From contig NZ_DF238912.1 in the NCBI RefSeq assembly GCF_000400995.2, forward strand, positions 58,461 to 122,460: a stretch of 64,000 bases of DNA. Reading direction: 5' to 3'. Positions 50,734-59,027 of this stretch are shown one piece after another; within the stretch, counting starts at the first letter, position 1; each line of letters starts with the position of its first letter. Both the position numbers and the translations under genes were made by a program. The DNA comes from Acidovorax sp. MR-S7. Lineage in GTDB: Bacteria > Pseudomonadota > Gammaproteobacteria > Burkholderiales > Burkholderiaceae_C. A model generated the notes under the pieces. The model saw only the letters and a list, made by a program, of their open reading frames with translations. It was not told where the DNA came from and did no database searches.

Positions 50734-52368
50734 GTGTCTGGATCGACCACGGGCGCCGCGGCGCCGTTGCGCGCCCGCGGGGCGCTGGCATGTCTCTGGG
50801 GCCTCGCGGCCGTGTTCGTGGTGCTGGGGCACGACGGGCGCCGCGTGGCGCAACTGCTCATCCTGTTCCTGCCGCTCATGGCCTGGCTGGCCTGGCCGGT
50901 GCGCAGCCCGGCGGTGCGGCGATGGCGGCGCGTGCTGGCGTGGGCCGGCTTCATGTGCTTCGCGTTGGACGGCGCGGCCCGGGGATTCCTGCTGGATGCC
51001 TACCAATCCGCGCCGGACAGCTCGCTGGTGCTCGGTGCCGCGGCCAACACCAATGCGCGCGAGACGGGCGAGTACCTGCAGGCGCACTGGCGCACCCTGC
51101 TGCTGTGGCTGGCGGGGCTGGCCGCAGCCGGCGCGTGGAGCTGGCGCCTGGCCGCGCAGGCCGGCGCGCAGGGCACGGGCCGGCTGTCCCGCGGCCTTGT
51201 GGTGCTGCTGGCCGTGGGCTTGCTGGTCGGCGCTCTGGGGTATGGGAGCAAGCCGTGGCGCCGGCTGCATCCCGTCGTTTTCTGGGCCGGCTGGAGCCAG
51301 TCCGTGCAGGTCTTGCGCGGCACCCTGGGGGACCAGGAAGCGTTCCGGCGCGCGGAGCTGGCGCGGGCGCGCGCCGCGGCGCCGTCGGTGGCCAGGGAAG
51401 GGCCATCCACCGTGGTGATGGTGCTCGGGGACAGCGTGAACCGGGACAACATGTCGCTCTACGGCTACGCCAGGCCGACCACGCACCGTCTGGAAACCCA
51501 GGTGCGGCAGCTGGGCGACCAGATGCTGACGCTGCGCCACGCCTGGTCCGCCGATGCCAGCACGCTGCCCGCGCTGCGCAACATCTTCGGCTTCGGCGGC
51601 CTGGGTCGGCAGGATGCGCCGCCCCACCTGCTCGCGCTCGCCCGCGCGGCCGGCTACAAGGTCTGGTGGGTGAGCAACCACGACGACGTGGCCGTGGAGC
51701 AGACGCATGCACGGCTGGCCGACGTCGTGGACTTCATCAACCGTACGCCGGGCCGCTCCACCATGTCGCTGGACGGCGAGCTACTGGACGAGCTGCAGAA
51801 GGCGCTGGAGGACAGCGCGCCGCGCAAGCTCATCGTGGTGCACCTGCTGGGCACGCACCCGCACTACCGGCTGCGTTTTCCTGCCGACGCCAATCCGTTC
51901 GACGATGCGCCCGACAGCGTGGAGCGCGAGCTGGAGCGCCAGGGCCGGCCCTACTGGGTGCGCCGCCTGCGCCAGGACTACGACGCGGCCATGCTCTACC
52001 ATGACTTCGTCGTCTCCGAGACGCTGGCGCTCACGCGCAACGCCGGCGGCAACCCGGGCTACCGCGCCTGGATGTACCTGTCCGACCATGGCCAGGAGGT
52101 GGGCCATGCGACCGACCATGCCGGCCACAGCCCCGGCACGGCCGCGGGCTACCGCATACCCGCGCTGCTGTGGAGCAACGATGCGCCGCGCCCGGAGCGC
52201 GCCGCCATCGCCGCGCGACCCTTCCGTGGGGACTGGGCCGGCTGGACCATGGCCAGTCTGCTGCACCTGCGCTGGCCCGGCCTGCAGCCCGCGCGCGACG
52301 TGCTCGCGAAGGACTATGTGTGGCAGGCACCGCGGCTGCCCATCGCCATCTCCGCGTATGACCGGTGA
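50734..52368 (+). CDS. Sulfatase-fold membrane protein, phosphoethanolamine transferase-like
   Basis: The protein is 544 residues from GTG 50734, 30 bp after rng. Five N-terminal membrane helices (~15-180) are followed by a periplasmic alkaline-phosphatase-fold domain: VVMVLGDSVNRDNMSLYGYARPTTHRL, a nucleophile region SADASTLPALRNIFGF, LLGTHPHYRLRF and SDHGQEVGH. This is the EptA/CptA layout. It may add phosphoethanolamine to lipid A or another glycan; substrate not resolved. The first-motif residue is Asp (GDS) where many relatives have Glu (GES). Confidence 0.82.
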   Translation: MSGSTTGAAAPLRARGALACLWGLAAVFVVLGHDGRRVAQLLILFLPLMAWLAWPVRSPAVRRWRRVLAWAGFMCFALDGAARGFLLDAYQSAPDSSLVLGAAANTNARETGEYLQAHWRTLLLWLAGLAAAGAWSWRLAAQAGAQGTGRLSRGLVVLLAVGLLVGALGYGSKPWRRLHPVVFWAGWSQSVQVLRGTLGDQEAFRRAELARARAAAPSVAREGPSTVVMVLGDSVNRDNMSLYGYARPTTHRLETQVRQLGDQMLTLRHAWSADASTLPALRNIFGFGGLGRQDAPPHLLALARAAGYKVWWVSNHDDVAVEQTHARLADVVDFINRTPGRSTMSLDGELLDELQKALEDSAPRKLIVVHLLGTHPHYRLRFPADANPFDDAPDSVERELERQGRPYWVRRLRQDYDAAMLYHDFVVSETLALTRNAGGNPGYRAWMYLSDHGQEVGHATDHAGHSPGTAAGYRIPALLWSNDAPRPERAAIAARPFRGDWAGWTMASLLHLRWPGLQPARDVLAKDYVWQAPRLPIAISAYDR

Positions 52369-52391
52369 CGGAGGTTTCATATGAAAATGGC

Positions 52392-52430
52392 GTCAAACCC
52401 CTATCCAGCAAGCGCAAGCAGCTATGAAAA
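52392..52430. repeat. Short intergenic repeat, copy 4, overlapping a start codon
   Basis: CAAACCCCTATCCAGCAAGC followed by GCAAGCAGCTATGAAAAC is a well-preserved copy. Its ATG (52424) is the start codon of the hydrolase gene. Confidence 0.65.
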
Positions 52431-53257
52431 CAGGACCCGACAGGGGTAGTGAAGCGTCCGCCCCCGCCGTACGCGACCTGCCTCTGGCAGGGCCGGGCGG
52501 CGTTGCGCTGCACGGCCGCCTGTGGCAGCCCCAGGGCGGCGGCGCCCGTGCGCCCATCGTGCTGCTGCACGACTCCCTGGGGTGCGTGGCGCTGTGGCGG
52601 GACTTTCCCGCGCAGCTGTGCGCCGCCACGGGCCGCGAGGTGCTGGCCTACGACCGCTGGGGCTTTGGCCGCTCCGCCGCGCGCACCGGCCTGCCGGGCA
52701 CCGGCTTCGTGCGCGAGGAGGGCGAGCAGGTCGTGCCGCGCCTGCTGGCGCAGTGCGGCAGGGAACGCGCCGTGCTGCTGGGGCACAGCGTGGGCGGCGG
52801 CATGGCCGCCTTCGCCGCGGCCCACCTGGGCAGCGCGTGCGAGGCACTGGTCACCGTGTCTGCCCAGTGCTATGTGGAGGAGCGCACGCTGGAGGGCATC
52901 CGAGCGGCCGGGGCCGCCTTTGCCGACGAGGCCGAGCTGGACCGCCTGCGCAAATACCACGGGGACAAGGCGCGCTGGGTGCTGGACGCGTGGACGCGCA
53001 CCTGGCTGTCGCCTGCCTTCGCGGATTATTCGCTGGAGCCCGCGCTGGCGCGCGTGCACTGCCCCACGCTCGTGATCCACGGCGCCGAGGAAGAGTACGG
53101 CTCCCCGCAGCAGGCCGGGCGCATCGCGGCCAGCGTGCGCGGCCCCGCCGAACTGGCGGTGCTTCCCGGCTGCCACCACCTGCCGCACCGCGAACGTGCG
53201 GCCGAGGTGCTGGAGCGCATCGCCGCGTTCCTGGCGCGCAGCGGCTCGCAGGCCTGA
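52424..53257 (+). CDS. Alpha/beta-hydrolase
   Basis: This 277-residue protein has an oxyanion block VLLHDSLGCVALWRDFP, the nucleophile elbow LLGHSVGGG (Ser ~124), an acid in VIHGAEEEYG and the catalytic His in GCHHLPHRE. Substrate unknown. Its start lies inside a repeat copy and lacks an obvious Shine-Dalgarno, so the true start could be downstream (for example near GPGGVALHGRL). Confidence 0.82.
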   Translation: MKTGPDRGSEASAPAVRDLPLAGPGGVALHGRLWQPQGGGARAPIVLLHDSLGCVALWRDFPAQLCAATGREVLAYDRWGFGRSAARTGLPGTGFVREEGEQVVPRLLAQCGRERAVLLGHSVGGGMAAFAAAHLGSACEALVTVSAQCYVEERTLEGIRAAGAAFADEAELDRLRKYHGDKARWVLDAWTRTWLSPAFADYSLEPALARVHCPTLVIHGAEEEYGSPQQAGRIAASVRGPAELAVLPGCHHLPHRERAAEVLERIAAFLARSGSQA

Positions 53258-53291
53258 CTTCCATGCCCTCGCGGCGCCATTTCCATCGCCT

Positions 53292-54176
53292 ATGACCCCG
53301 ATGTCCAAAGCACCCGGCACACTCGATGCCCTGGCCCCCTTGCTGTTCGTGGTGCTGTGGAGCACGGGCTTCATCGGCGCGAAGCTGGGCCTGCCTTATG
53401 CCGAGCCGCTCACCTTCCTGACGCTGCGTTTTGCCATTGTCATCGTGCTGATGCTCGCGGTGGCCGTGCTGGCGCGGGCCCCCTGGCCTGCGTGGGGCAG
53501 GAACTGGGTGCACATCGGCGTCGCGGGCCTGCTGGTGCATGGCGTGTACCTGGGCGGCGTGTTCATCGCCATCGGCCAGGGGCTGCCGTCGGGAATCACT
53601 GCACTGGTGGTGGGCCTACAGCCGCTGGTCACGGCGCTGGCAGCGGGGGCGCTGCTGGGCGAGAAGGTGCGGCCCGCGCAGTGGGCGGGGCTGGCGCTGG
53701 GCTTCACGGGCGTGGTGCTGGTGGTGGCGGGCAAGGTGGCCGGGGTGCCGGCCGGGGCGGTGGCAGGCATGCTGGGCCCGGCGGTGGTGGCGCTGCTGGG
53801 CATCACGGCGGGCACGCTGTACCAGAAGCGGTTCTGCCCGTCGTTCGACCTGCGCACGGGTACGGTCATCCAGTACCTGCCCACCCTGGTGGCAACGGCA
53901 GCGCTGGCCGCTGCCACCGAAACCATGGCCGTTCAGTGGACGGGTGAATTCGCCTTCGCGCTGGGCTGGCTGGTGCTGGTGCTCTCCGTGGGCGCGGTCA
54001 GCCTGCTGAACCTGCTCATCCGCCGCGGCGGGGCGGTCCATGTGGCGAGCCTGTTCTACCTGACGCCGCCGGTGACGGCCCTGGTCGCCTGGCTGCTGTT
54101 CGGCGAAACGCTGACCGGCTGGGCGCTGGCGGGCATGGCGGTGGCAGCCACCGGTGTGTGGCTGGCACGCCGGTAG
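53292..54176 (+). CDS. EamA/DMT-family transporter
   Basis: The protein is 294 residues from ATG 53292 (or ATG 53301). Ten hydrophobic segments in two EamA repeats: LLFVVLWSTGFIGAKLGLPYAEPLTFLTLRFAIVIVLML and AGTLYQKRFCP then LFYLTPPVTALVAWLLFGETL. It is an inner-membrane exporter of unknown metabolite. Confidence 0.88.
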   Translation: MTPMSKAPGTLDALAPLLFVVLWSTGFIGAKLGLPYAEPLTFLTLRFAIVIVLMLAVAVLARAPWPAWGRNWVHIGVAGLLVHGVYLGGVFIAIGQGLPSGITALVVGLQPLVTALAAGALLGEKVRPAQWAGLALGFTGVVLVVAGKVAGVPAGAVAGMLGPAVVALLGITAGTLYQKRFCPSFDLRTGTVIQYLPTLVATAALAAATETMAVQWTGEFAFALGWLVLVLSVGAVSLLNLLIRRGGAVHVASLFYLTPPVTALVAWLLFGETLTGWALAGMAVAATGVWLARR

Positions 54177-54178
54177 GT

Positions 54179-54240
54179 GCTATTCAAAAAGGAGCTGCTT
54201 GCGCTTGCGGGAAAAGCGCTGGAGCCCGATTGGGCTCAAA
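54179..54240. repeat. Short intergenic repeat, copy 5, overlapping a stop codon
   Basis: GGAGCTGCTTGCGCTTGCGG followed by GAAAAGCGCTGGAGCCCGAT is a full copy of the family. The stop codon of the leftward aminotransferase gene (54236-54238) lies in it. Confidence 0.65.
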
Positions 54241-55387
54241 GCTTGCGCAGCCGCTCCAGCGCCGCGCGCAGCGTGTCGTCCTGCTTGGCGAAGCAAAAGC
54301 GCACCACGCGCTGGTCGAATCCGTCGCCATAGAAGGCCGACAGCGGAATGGCCGCCACACCGATCTCGCGCGTCAGCCATTGGCAGAAGTCGGCTTCGGG
54401 CAGGTCGCTCACGGCCGAGATGTCCACGCATTGGAAGTAGCTGCCGGTGCTGGGCAGCAGCTTCAGGCGCGAGCCCTCCAGCCCCTGGCGGAACAGGTCG
54501 CGCTTGGCCTGGTAGAAGGCGGGCAGATCCAGGTAGGGCGCGGGGTTCTTCAGGTATTCGGCCAGCCCGTACTGCATGGGCGTGTTGACGGTGAACACGT
54601 TGAACTGGTGCACCTTGCGCAATTCCGCCGTGAGCGCGGCGGGCGCGGCCACGGTGCCGATCTTCCAGCCGGTGACGTGGAAGGTCTTGCCGAAGCTGGA
54701 GACGATGAACGCGCGCTCGGCCAGGCCGGGAAAGCGCGCGGCGCTCTGGTGTTGGGCGCCGTCGAAGACCATGTGCTCGTAGACCTCGTCGGAGACCAGC
54801 AGCACGTTGGTGGGCGCGAGCAGCTCTTCGAGCGTGCGCATGTCGGCTTCGGTCCACACGGTGGCGCTGGGGTTGTGCGGCGTGTTGACGATGATGAGGC
54901 GCGTGCGCGGGGTGATGGCGGCGGCTATTTTTGCGAAGTCGGGACGGAAGGTGCCGGGCGTGAGGGGCACGCGCACCACCACGCCGCCGGCCAGCTCGAT
55001 GTTGGGCACGTAGCTGTCGTAGCAGGGCTCCAGCACGATGACCTCGTCGCCCGGCTGCACGCAGGCGAGCACGGCCGTCAGGATGGCCTGCGTGGCCCCG
55101 GCGGTGATGGTGATCTCGGTGTTGGGACAGTAGCGGCGCGCATGCAGCGTTTCGATCTTCGCGGAGACGGCCTCGCGCAGCGGGGCCACGCCGGTCATGG
55201 GCGGGTACTGGTTGTGCCCGGCCTGCATGGCGCGGGTGACGGCGTCCAGCAGCGCGGGGTCGCAGGCGAAGTCAGGGAAGCCCTGGCCCAGGTTGACAGC
55301 CTGGTGCTCGGTGGCGAGCGCCGACATGACGGTGAAGATGGTGGTGCCCACGTTGGGCAGGCGGCTGGGGAAGGTGGGGGTGGTCAT
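54236..55387 (-). CDS. PLP-dependent class I aminotransferase (methionine aminotransferase-like)
   Basis: The protein is 383 residues from ATG 55387. NLGQGFPDFACDPALLDAVTRAM, NQYPPMTGVAPLREAV, ITITAGATQAILTAV, IIVNTPHNPSATVW and the PLP-lysine block SSFGKTFHVTGWKIG are class I signatures; the pattern fits YbdL/kynurenine-methionine aminotransferases. It may work in methionine salvage. Its ATG overlaps the CysB-like gene's stop by 4 bp. Confidence 0.88.
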   Translation of the reverse strand: MTTPTFPSRLPNVGTTIFTVMSALATEHQAVNLGQGFPDFACDPALLDAVTRAMQAGHNQYPPMTGVAPLREAVSAKIETLHARRYCPNTEITITAGATQAILTAVLACVQPGDEVIVLEPCYDSYVPNIELAGGVVVRVPLTPGTFRPDFAKIAAAITPRTRLIIVNTPHNPSATVWTEADMRTLEELLAPTNVLLVSDEVYEHMVFDGAQHQSAARFPGLAERAFIVSSFGKTFHVTGWKIGTVAAPAALTAELRKVHQFNVFTVNTPMQYGLAEYLKNPAPYLDLPAFYQAKRDLFRQGLEGSRLKLLPSTGSYFQCVDISAVSDLPEADFCQWLTREIGVAAIPLSAFYGDGFDQRVVRFCFAKQDDTLRAALERLRKL

Positions 55388-56325
55388 AGTTCGTAGTCGT
55401 TCACGTGGCCGGTCATCGCGCGGGCGATCAGGTCGCGGCTCAGGCGGTCGCTCAGCAGTTCGGCGAACTTGTAGACGAAGTTGCGCAGGTAGGCGCCGCG
55501 CTTGAACGCCACGCGCGCCACGCTCTGGCCGAACAGATGCCCCACGGGGCGCACGACGAGGTCGCCCAGCGGGTCGTCGCGCATCGCCATCTCGGCCACG
55601 ACGCCGATGCCCAGCCCCAGGCGCACGTAGGTCTTGATCACGTCGGAGTCGATGGCCTCCAGCACGATGCGCGGCTGCAGCTTGCGCGCGGCGAAGGCCT
55701 GGTCGATCTTGCCGCGGCCGGTGAACGAGGGGTGGTAGGTGATGAGCGCCTCGTGCGCGATGTCGTCCAGGCCGATGCGCTCCTTGCCCGCCAGCGGGTG
55801 GCTGGGCGGCATGACCAGCACGTGCTGCCATTCGTAGCAGGGCAGGGTGACGAGGTCGGGGTAGTCGGCCAGCGACTCGGTGGCCATGCCGATCTCGGCC
55901 ACCTCGTCGATCACCATGCGCGCCACCTCGTGCGGCGTGGCCTGGTGCAGGCTGATGTGGACCTTGGGATAGGCTTCGCGCAGCTTGGCCACGGGCATGG
56001 GCAGCACGTAGCGCGCCTGGGTGTGCGTGGTGGCGATGGAGAGGGTGCCGCTGTCCTGGGCGCTGTACTGCTCGCCGATGCGCTTGAGGTTGCCCACCTC
56101 GCGCATGATGAGCTCGATGCTCTTGAGCACGTGCTGCCCCGGCTCGGTCACGCGCTTGAGCCGCTTGCCGTGGCGCGCGAAGATGTCCACGCCCAGCTCG
56201 TCCTCCAGCTCGATGATGGCCTTGGAGACGCCGGGCTGCGAGGTGTGCAGCGCCTTGGCGGCCTCGGTCAGGTTGAGGTTGCGGCGCGCGGCTTCCTGGA
56301 CGAAGCGGAACTGGTGCAGATTCAT
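55384..56325 (-). CDS. CysB-family LysR regulator
   Basis: This 313-residue protein begins MNLHQFRFVQEAARRNLNLTEAAKALHTSQPGVSKAIIELEDELGVDIF, the CysB/Cbl opening. IATTHTQARYVLPMPVAKLREAYPKVHISLHQ matches the sulfur-ligand pocket region of the family. It likely controls cysteine/sulfur assimilation genes and is translationally coupled to the aminotransferase. Confidence 0.92.
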   Translation of the reverse strand: MNLHQFRFVQEAARRNLNLTEAAKALHTSQPGVSKAIIELEDELGVDIFARHGKRLKRVTEPGQHVLKSIELIMREVGNLKRIGEQYSAQDSGTLSIATTHTQARYVLPMPVAKLREAYPKVHISLHQATPHEVARMVIDEVAEIGMATESLADYPDLVTLPCYEWQHVLVMPPSHPLAGKERIGLDDIAHEALITYHPSFTGRGKIDQAFAARKLQPRIVLEAIDSDVIKTYVRLGLGIGVVAEMAMRDDPLGDLVVRPVGHLFGQSVARVAFKRGAYLRNFVYKFAELLSDRLSRDLIARAMTGHVNDYEL

Positions 56326-56368
56326 ACTGAAAAGCGGCTAAAAAGTCGCATCATTATGCTGCATTCAT

Positions 56369-56758
56369 CTAACGAATGGTGGCCTCGTGGGTGGTTTCGC
56401 TGGCGATGTGTGCCATCAGCGCGACCATGCGCTCGTCCTCGCCGACCGGGGTCTGCAGGTGCAGGCGCAGGTGGGGGAATGCGCGGGCCAGCTCCTCCAC
56501 CATGCGGGGCAGGTCCTCGCGGGCGTGACGGCCCGTGCCCAGGAACAGCGGAACGATGGTGATCTGCGTGGTGCCGTCCGCCAGTTCGCCCACGGCGCTG
56601 GCCAGGTCGGGCGTGCACAGCTCCAGGTAGGCGCAGCGCACGGCGCGGTGCGGCTGGTCTGACTGGATGCGTGCGCACACGGCTTCGATGGGCCGGCGCC
56701 ACAGGGGGTCGCGCGAGCCGTGTGCTAGCAAAATAATAGCTGATTGCGCTTGCTGCAT
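56369..56758 (-). CDS. CbiX/SirB-type small chelatase-like protein
   Basis: This 129-residue protein has AIILLAHGSRDPLWRRPIEAVCARI, with the catalytic His of the CbiX family, and VPLFLGTGRHAREDLPRMVEEL, with the second conserved His. The length fits the short single-domain chelatases that insert Co or Fe into sirohydrochlorin. Codons 1-12 (MQQAQSAIILLA) are written in a copy of the intergenic repeat. Confidence 0.87.
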   Translation of the reverse strand: MQQAQSAIILLAHGSRDPLWRRPIEAVCARIQSDQPHRAVRCAYLELCTPDLASAVGELADGTTQITIVPLFLGTGRHAREDLPRMVEELARAFPHLRLHLQTPVGEDERMVALMAHIASETTHEATIR

Positions 56759-56790
56759 AAGCGTTAGGGGCTGAAAAGGCTTGAGAGCCG
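56723..56790. repeat. Short intergenic repeat, copy 6, overlapping the CbiX-like start
   Basis: TAATAGCTGATTGCGCTTGC TGCATAAGCGTTAGGGGC is a full copy. Its complementary strand supplies the first codons of the CbiX-like gene. Confidence 0.65.
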
Positions 56791-56791
56791 G

Positions 56792-57913
56792 CTACCTTCT
56801 GAGCACCAGCCAGCCGAACGCCGCCAGCGAGAGCACGGAGTAGATCAGCCCCGGCGCCGCCGCCGTGAGCCAGGGCGACCAGTTCTGCAGGTTGCCCGCG
56901 AAGCCGAACACGTTGTTGAGCAGGAAGAAGCTGATACCCGCCATCACGCCGCCGAACACGTAGCCTGCGATGCCGCCCGAGCGGAAGTGCAGGTAGGCGA
57001 AGGGCAGCGAGAGTACCACCATCACCAGGCAGGAGAGGGGGTAGAACACCTTGCGCCAGAACTCGATCTCGTAGCGCTGCGCGGCCTGGCCGTTGGCCTC
57101 CAGGTGGTGGATGTAGCGGAACAGGTCGATGGTCGCCATCTTGTCGGGCTTGAGCAGCGAGGCGGCCACCATCTCGGGGCTGATGCGCGTGGGCCAGTGC
57201 AGCGTGGGCTCCTGCAGGCGGCTCACGCGGACCTCGTCGGCGTCCTTGCCCCTGCCGCGCTGGAACACGCTGCGCTGCACCTGCGACAGGTTCCAGCCCT
57301 CGCCCGCGTCGTCGAAATCTCCCTGTTCGGCCTGGATGGTGGAGGCCACGCGGCCATTGCCGTCGAACTCGAAGATGCGCACGTTGCGCATCTGGCCATC
57401 GGGGTCGATGGCGCGCACGTTGACGGCGACGGAGTGGTCGCCCTGGCGCTCCTTGAGCCACGCGCCCGTGGCGCCGGTGCTGATCTGCCCCAGCCGCCGC
57501 GCCTTGACCAGCTGGGCTGCGCGCTCGCTGGCGGGGGCGATGTAGTCGCCGATGGCGAAAGTGGCGACGACGAACGCACCGCCCAGCAGCAGCAGCGTGC
57601 TCAGTGCCCGCCAGGGCCCCAGGCCGCTGGTGCGCATGATGGTGAATTCGGAGCTCTGCGCCAGCCGGGCCATGACGAAGATGGTGCCGATCAGCACGGT
57701 GATCGGCAGCAGCTCGTACAGGTGCTTGGGCTGGCTCAGCGCGACGAATAGCAGCGCGTGCGATAGCTGGTAGTCGCCCAAGGGCGTGCTGCGGCCCACC
57801 CAGCGCAGCTCGTCCACCATGTCGAAGAAGAAGAACAGTGCCAGGAAGGCGAGCGTGGCGAAGGCCACGCTGGCGACGACCTCGCGGTAGATGAAACGGC
57901 GGATGGTGATCAT
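56792..57913 (-). CDS. lptG: LPS export permease LptG
   Basis: This 373-residue protein has membrane helices near 20, 60 and 100 and three C-terminal ones, around a periplasmic beta-jellyroll (SVAVNVRAIDPDGQMRNVRIFEFD). It begins MITIRRFIYREVVASVAFATLAFLALFFFFDMVDEL; RTSGLGPWR is the coupling helix. With LptF, LptB2 and LptC it extracts LPS from the inner membrane. It overlaps lptF by 4 bp. Confidence 0.94.
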   Translation of the reverse strand: MITIRRFIYREVVASVAFATLAFLALFFFFDMVDELRWVGRSTPLGDYQLSHALLFVALSQPKHLYELLPITVLIGTIFVMARLAQSSEFTIMRTSGLGPWRALSTLLLLGGAFVVATFAIGDYIAPASERAAQLVKARRLGQISTGATGAWLKERQGDHSVAVNVRAIDPDGQMRNVRIFEFDGNGRVASTIQAEQGDFDDAGEGWNLSQVQRSVFQRGRGKDADEVRVSRLQEPTLHWPTRISPEMVAASLLKPDKMATIDLFRYIHHLEANGQAAQRYEIEFWRKVFYPLSCLVMVVLSLPFAYLHFRSGGIAGYVFGGVMAGISFFLLNNVFGFAGNLQNWSPWLTAAAPGLIYSVLSLAAFGWLVLRR

Positions 57914-59004
57914 GCGGCGCTCCGCCCGCGCCAGAGCATGCGCGGCGACCAGTGGTTGTGCCGGGCGGCCAGCAGCAGCAGGCCCAGCAGCAACGTGCCG
58001 CCGTGCAGTGCCAGCATGAAGGACGGCAGGCCCAGACGGCCGGCAGCGATCCAGCTCTGGCCCACGGTCATGAGGTTGTAATAGACCACGAAGGCGAACA
58101 GCGCGAACACCAGGCTGCCGCTGCGCCCGGCGCGCGGATTGACGACGGCCAGTGCCAGCCCGAGCACGGTGAAGTTCAGCACGGCGAAGGCCAGTCCCAG
58201 GCGCCAGCCCAGCTCGGCGCGGTAGGCGGGCAGGGGGCTTTGCGCCAGCTCGTGCGTGTCGCGCGTCTTGGCGGCAGCCTCTTCCCGGTCGCCTGGCGCG
58301 GCGGAACCGATGCGGGTGCCGTATTCCTCGAACTCGCTGATGCGCAGGCCCGGCTTGTCGAGCAGGGTCTCCAGCCGCTGCCCGTCGCTCAGCAGGGCCA
58401 GGCGCTCGCCGTTGCGCACCTCCAGCCGCGCGCTGCGCGCGGACGTGACGGTCTCCCGGTGCGGCTCCGTAGTGGCGATGAAGACGTTGTTGGCCGCGTT
58501 GGCGTCGGGCGAGTCCTTGTCGATGAAGAACACACGCGTGCCGTTGGAGGATTCCTGGAATTCACCCGGCGCGATGCGGTCCACGTCGCTGCGTTGCTCG
58601 TACTGTTCCTTGAGCTCCTGCACCTGCCGGTTGGCCCAGGGCCACACCGCCAGAGACAGCGCGGCCACGGCCAGCATCACCGGCCAGGAAAATCGCAGCA
58701 GCGGCGCCAGCAGGCTCATGAGCCCCCGGCCGGCGGAGAACCAGATGACCATCTCGCTGTCGCGGTACATGCGCGAAAGCGTGCCGACCACGGCGATGAA
58801 CAGGCTCAGGCTCAGGATGGTGGGCAACTGCCCCAGCACGGTGAAACCCATGACGAGCATCACGTCGGACGGGGCCACGCTGCCGCGCGAGGCCTGGCCC
58901 AGCGTGCGGATCAGCATCATGGTCATGACCACGGTGATCAGCACAACCAGGGTGGCGCCGAAGCTGCGCGCCAGCTCCTTGCGAATGGACGAATCGAATA
59001 ACAT
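57910..59004 (-). CDS. lptF: LPS export permease LptF
   Basis: This 364-residue protein begins MLFDSSIRKELARSFGATLVVLITVVMTMMLIRTLG. MYRDSEMVIWFSAGRGL is the conserved coupling segment. A periplasmic domain follows, then three C-terminal helices. It is upstream of lptG and divergent from pepA with only 23 bp between the start codons, an arrangement conserved in proteobacteria. Confidence 0.94.
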   Translation of the reverse strand: MLFDSSIRKELARSFGATLVVLITVVMTMMLIRTLGQASRGSVAPSDVMLVMGFTVLGQLPTILSLSLFIAVVGTLSRMYRDSEMVIWFSAGRGLMSLLAPLLRFSWPVMLAVAALSLAVWPWANRQVQELKEQYEQRSDVDRIAPGEFQESSNGTRVFFIDKDSPDANAANNVFIATTEPHRETVTSARSARLEVRNGERLALLSDGQRLETLLDKPGLRISEFEEYGTRIGSAAPGDREEAAAKTRDTHELAQSPLPAYRAELGWRLGLAFAVLNFTVLGLALAVVNPRAGRSGSLVFALFAFVVYYNLMTVGQSWIAAGRLGLPSFMLALHGGTLLLGLLLLAARHNHWSPRMLWRGRSAA

Positions 59005-59027
59005 TGGTTCGAAGGAAAACGCTGATT

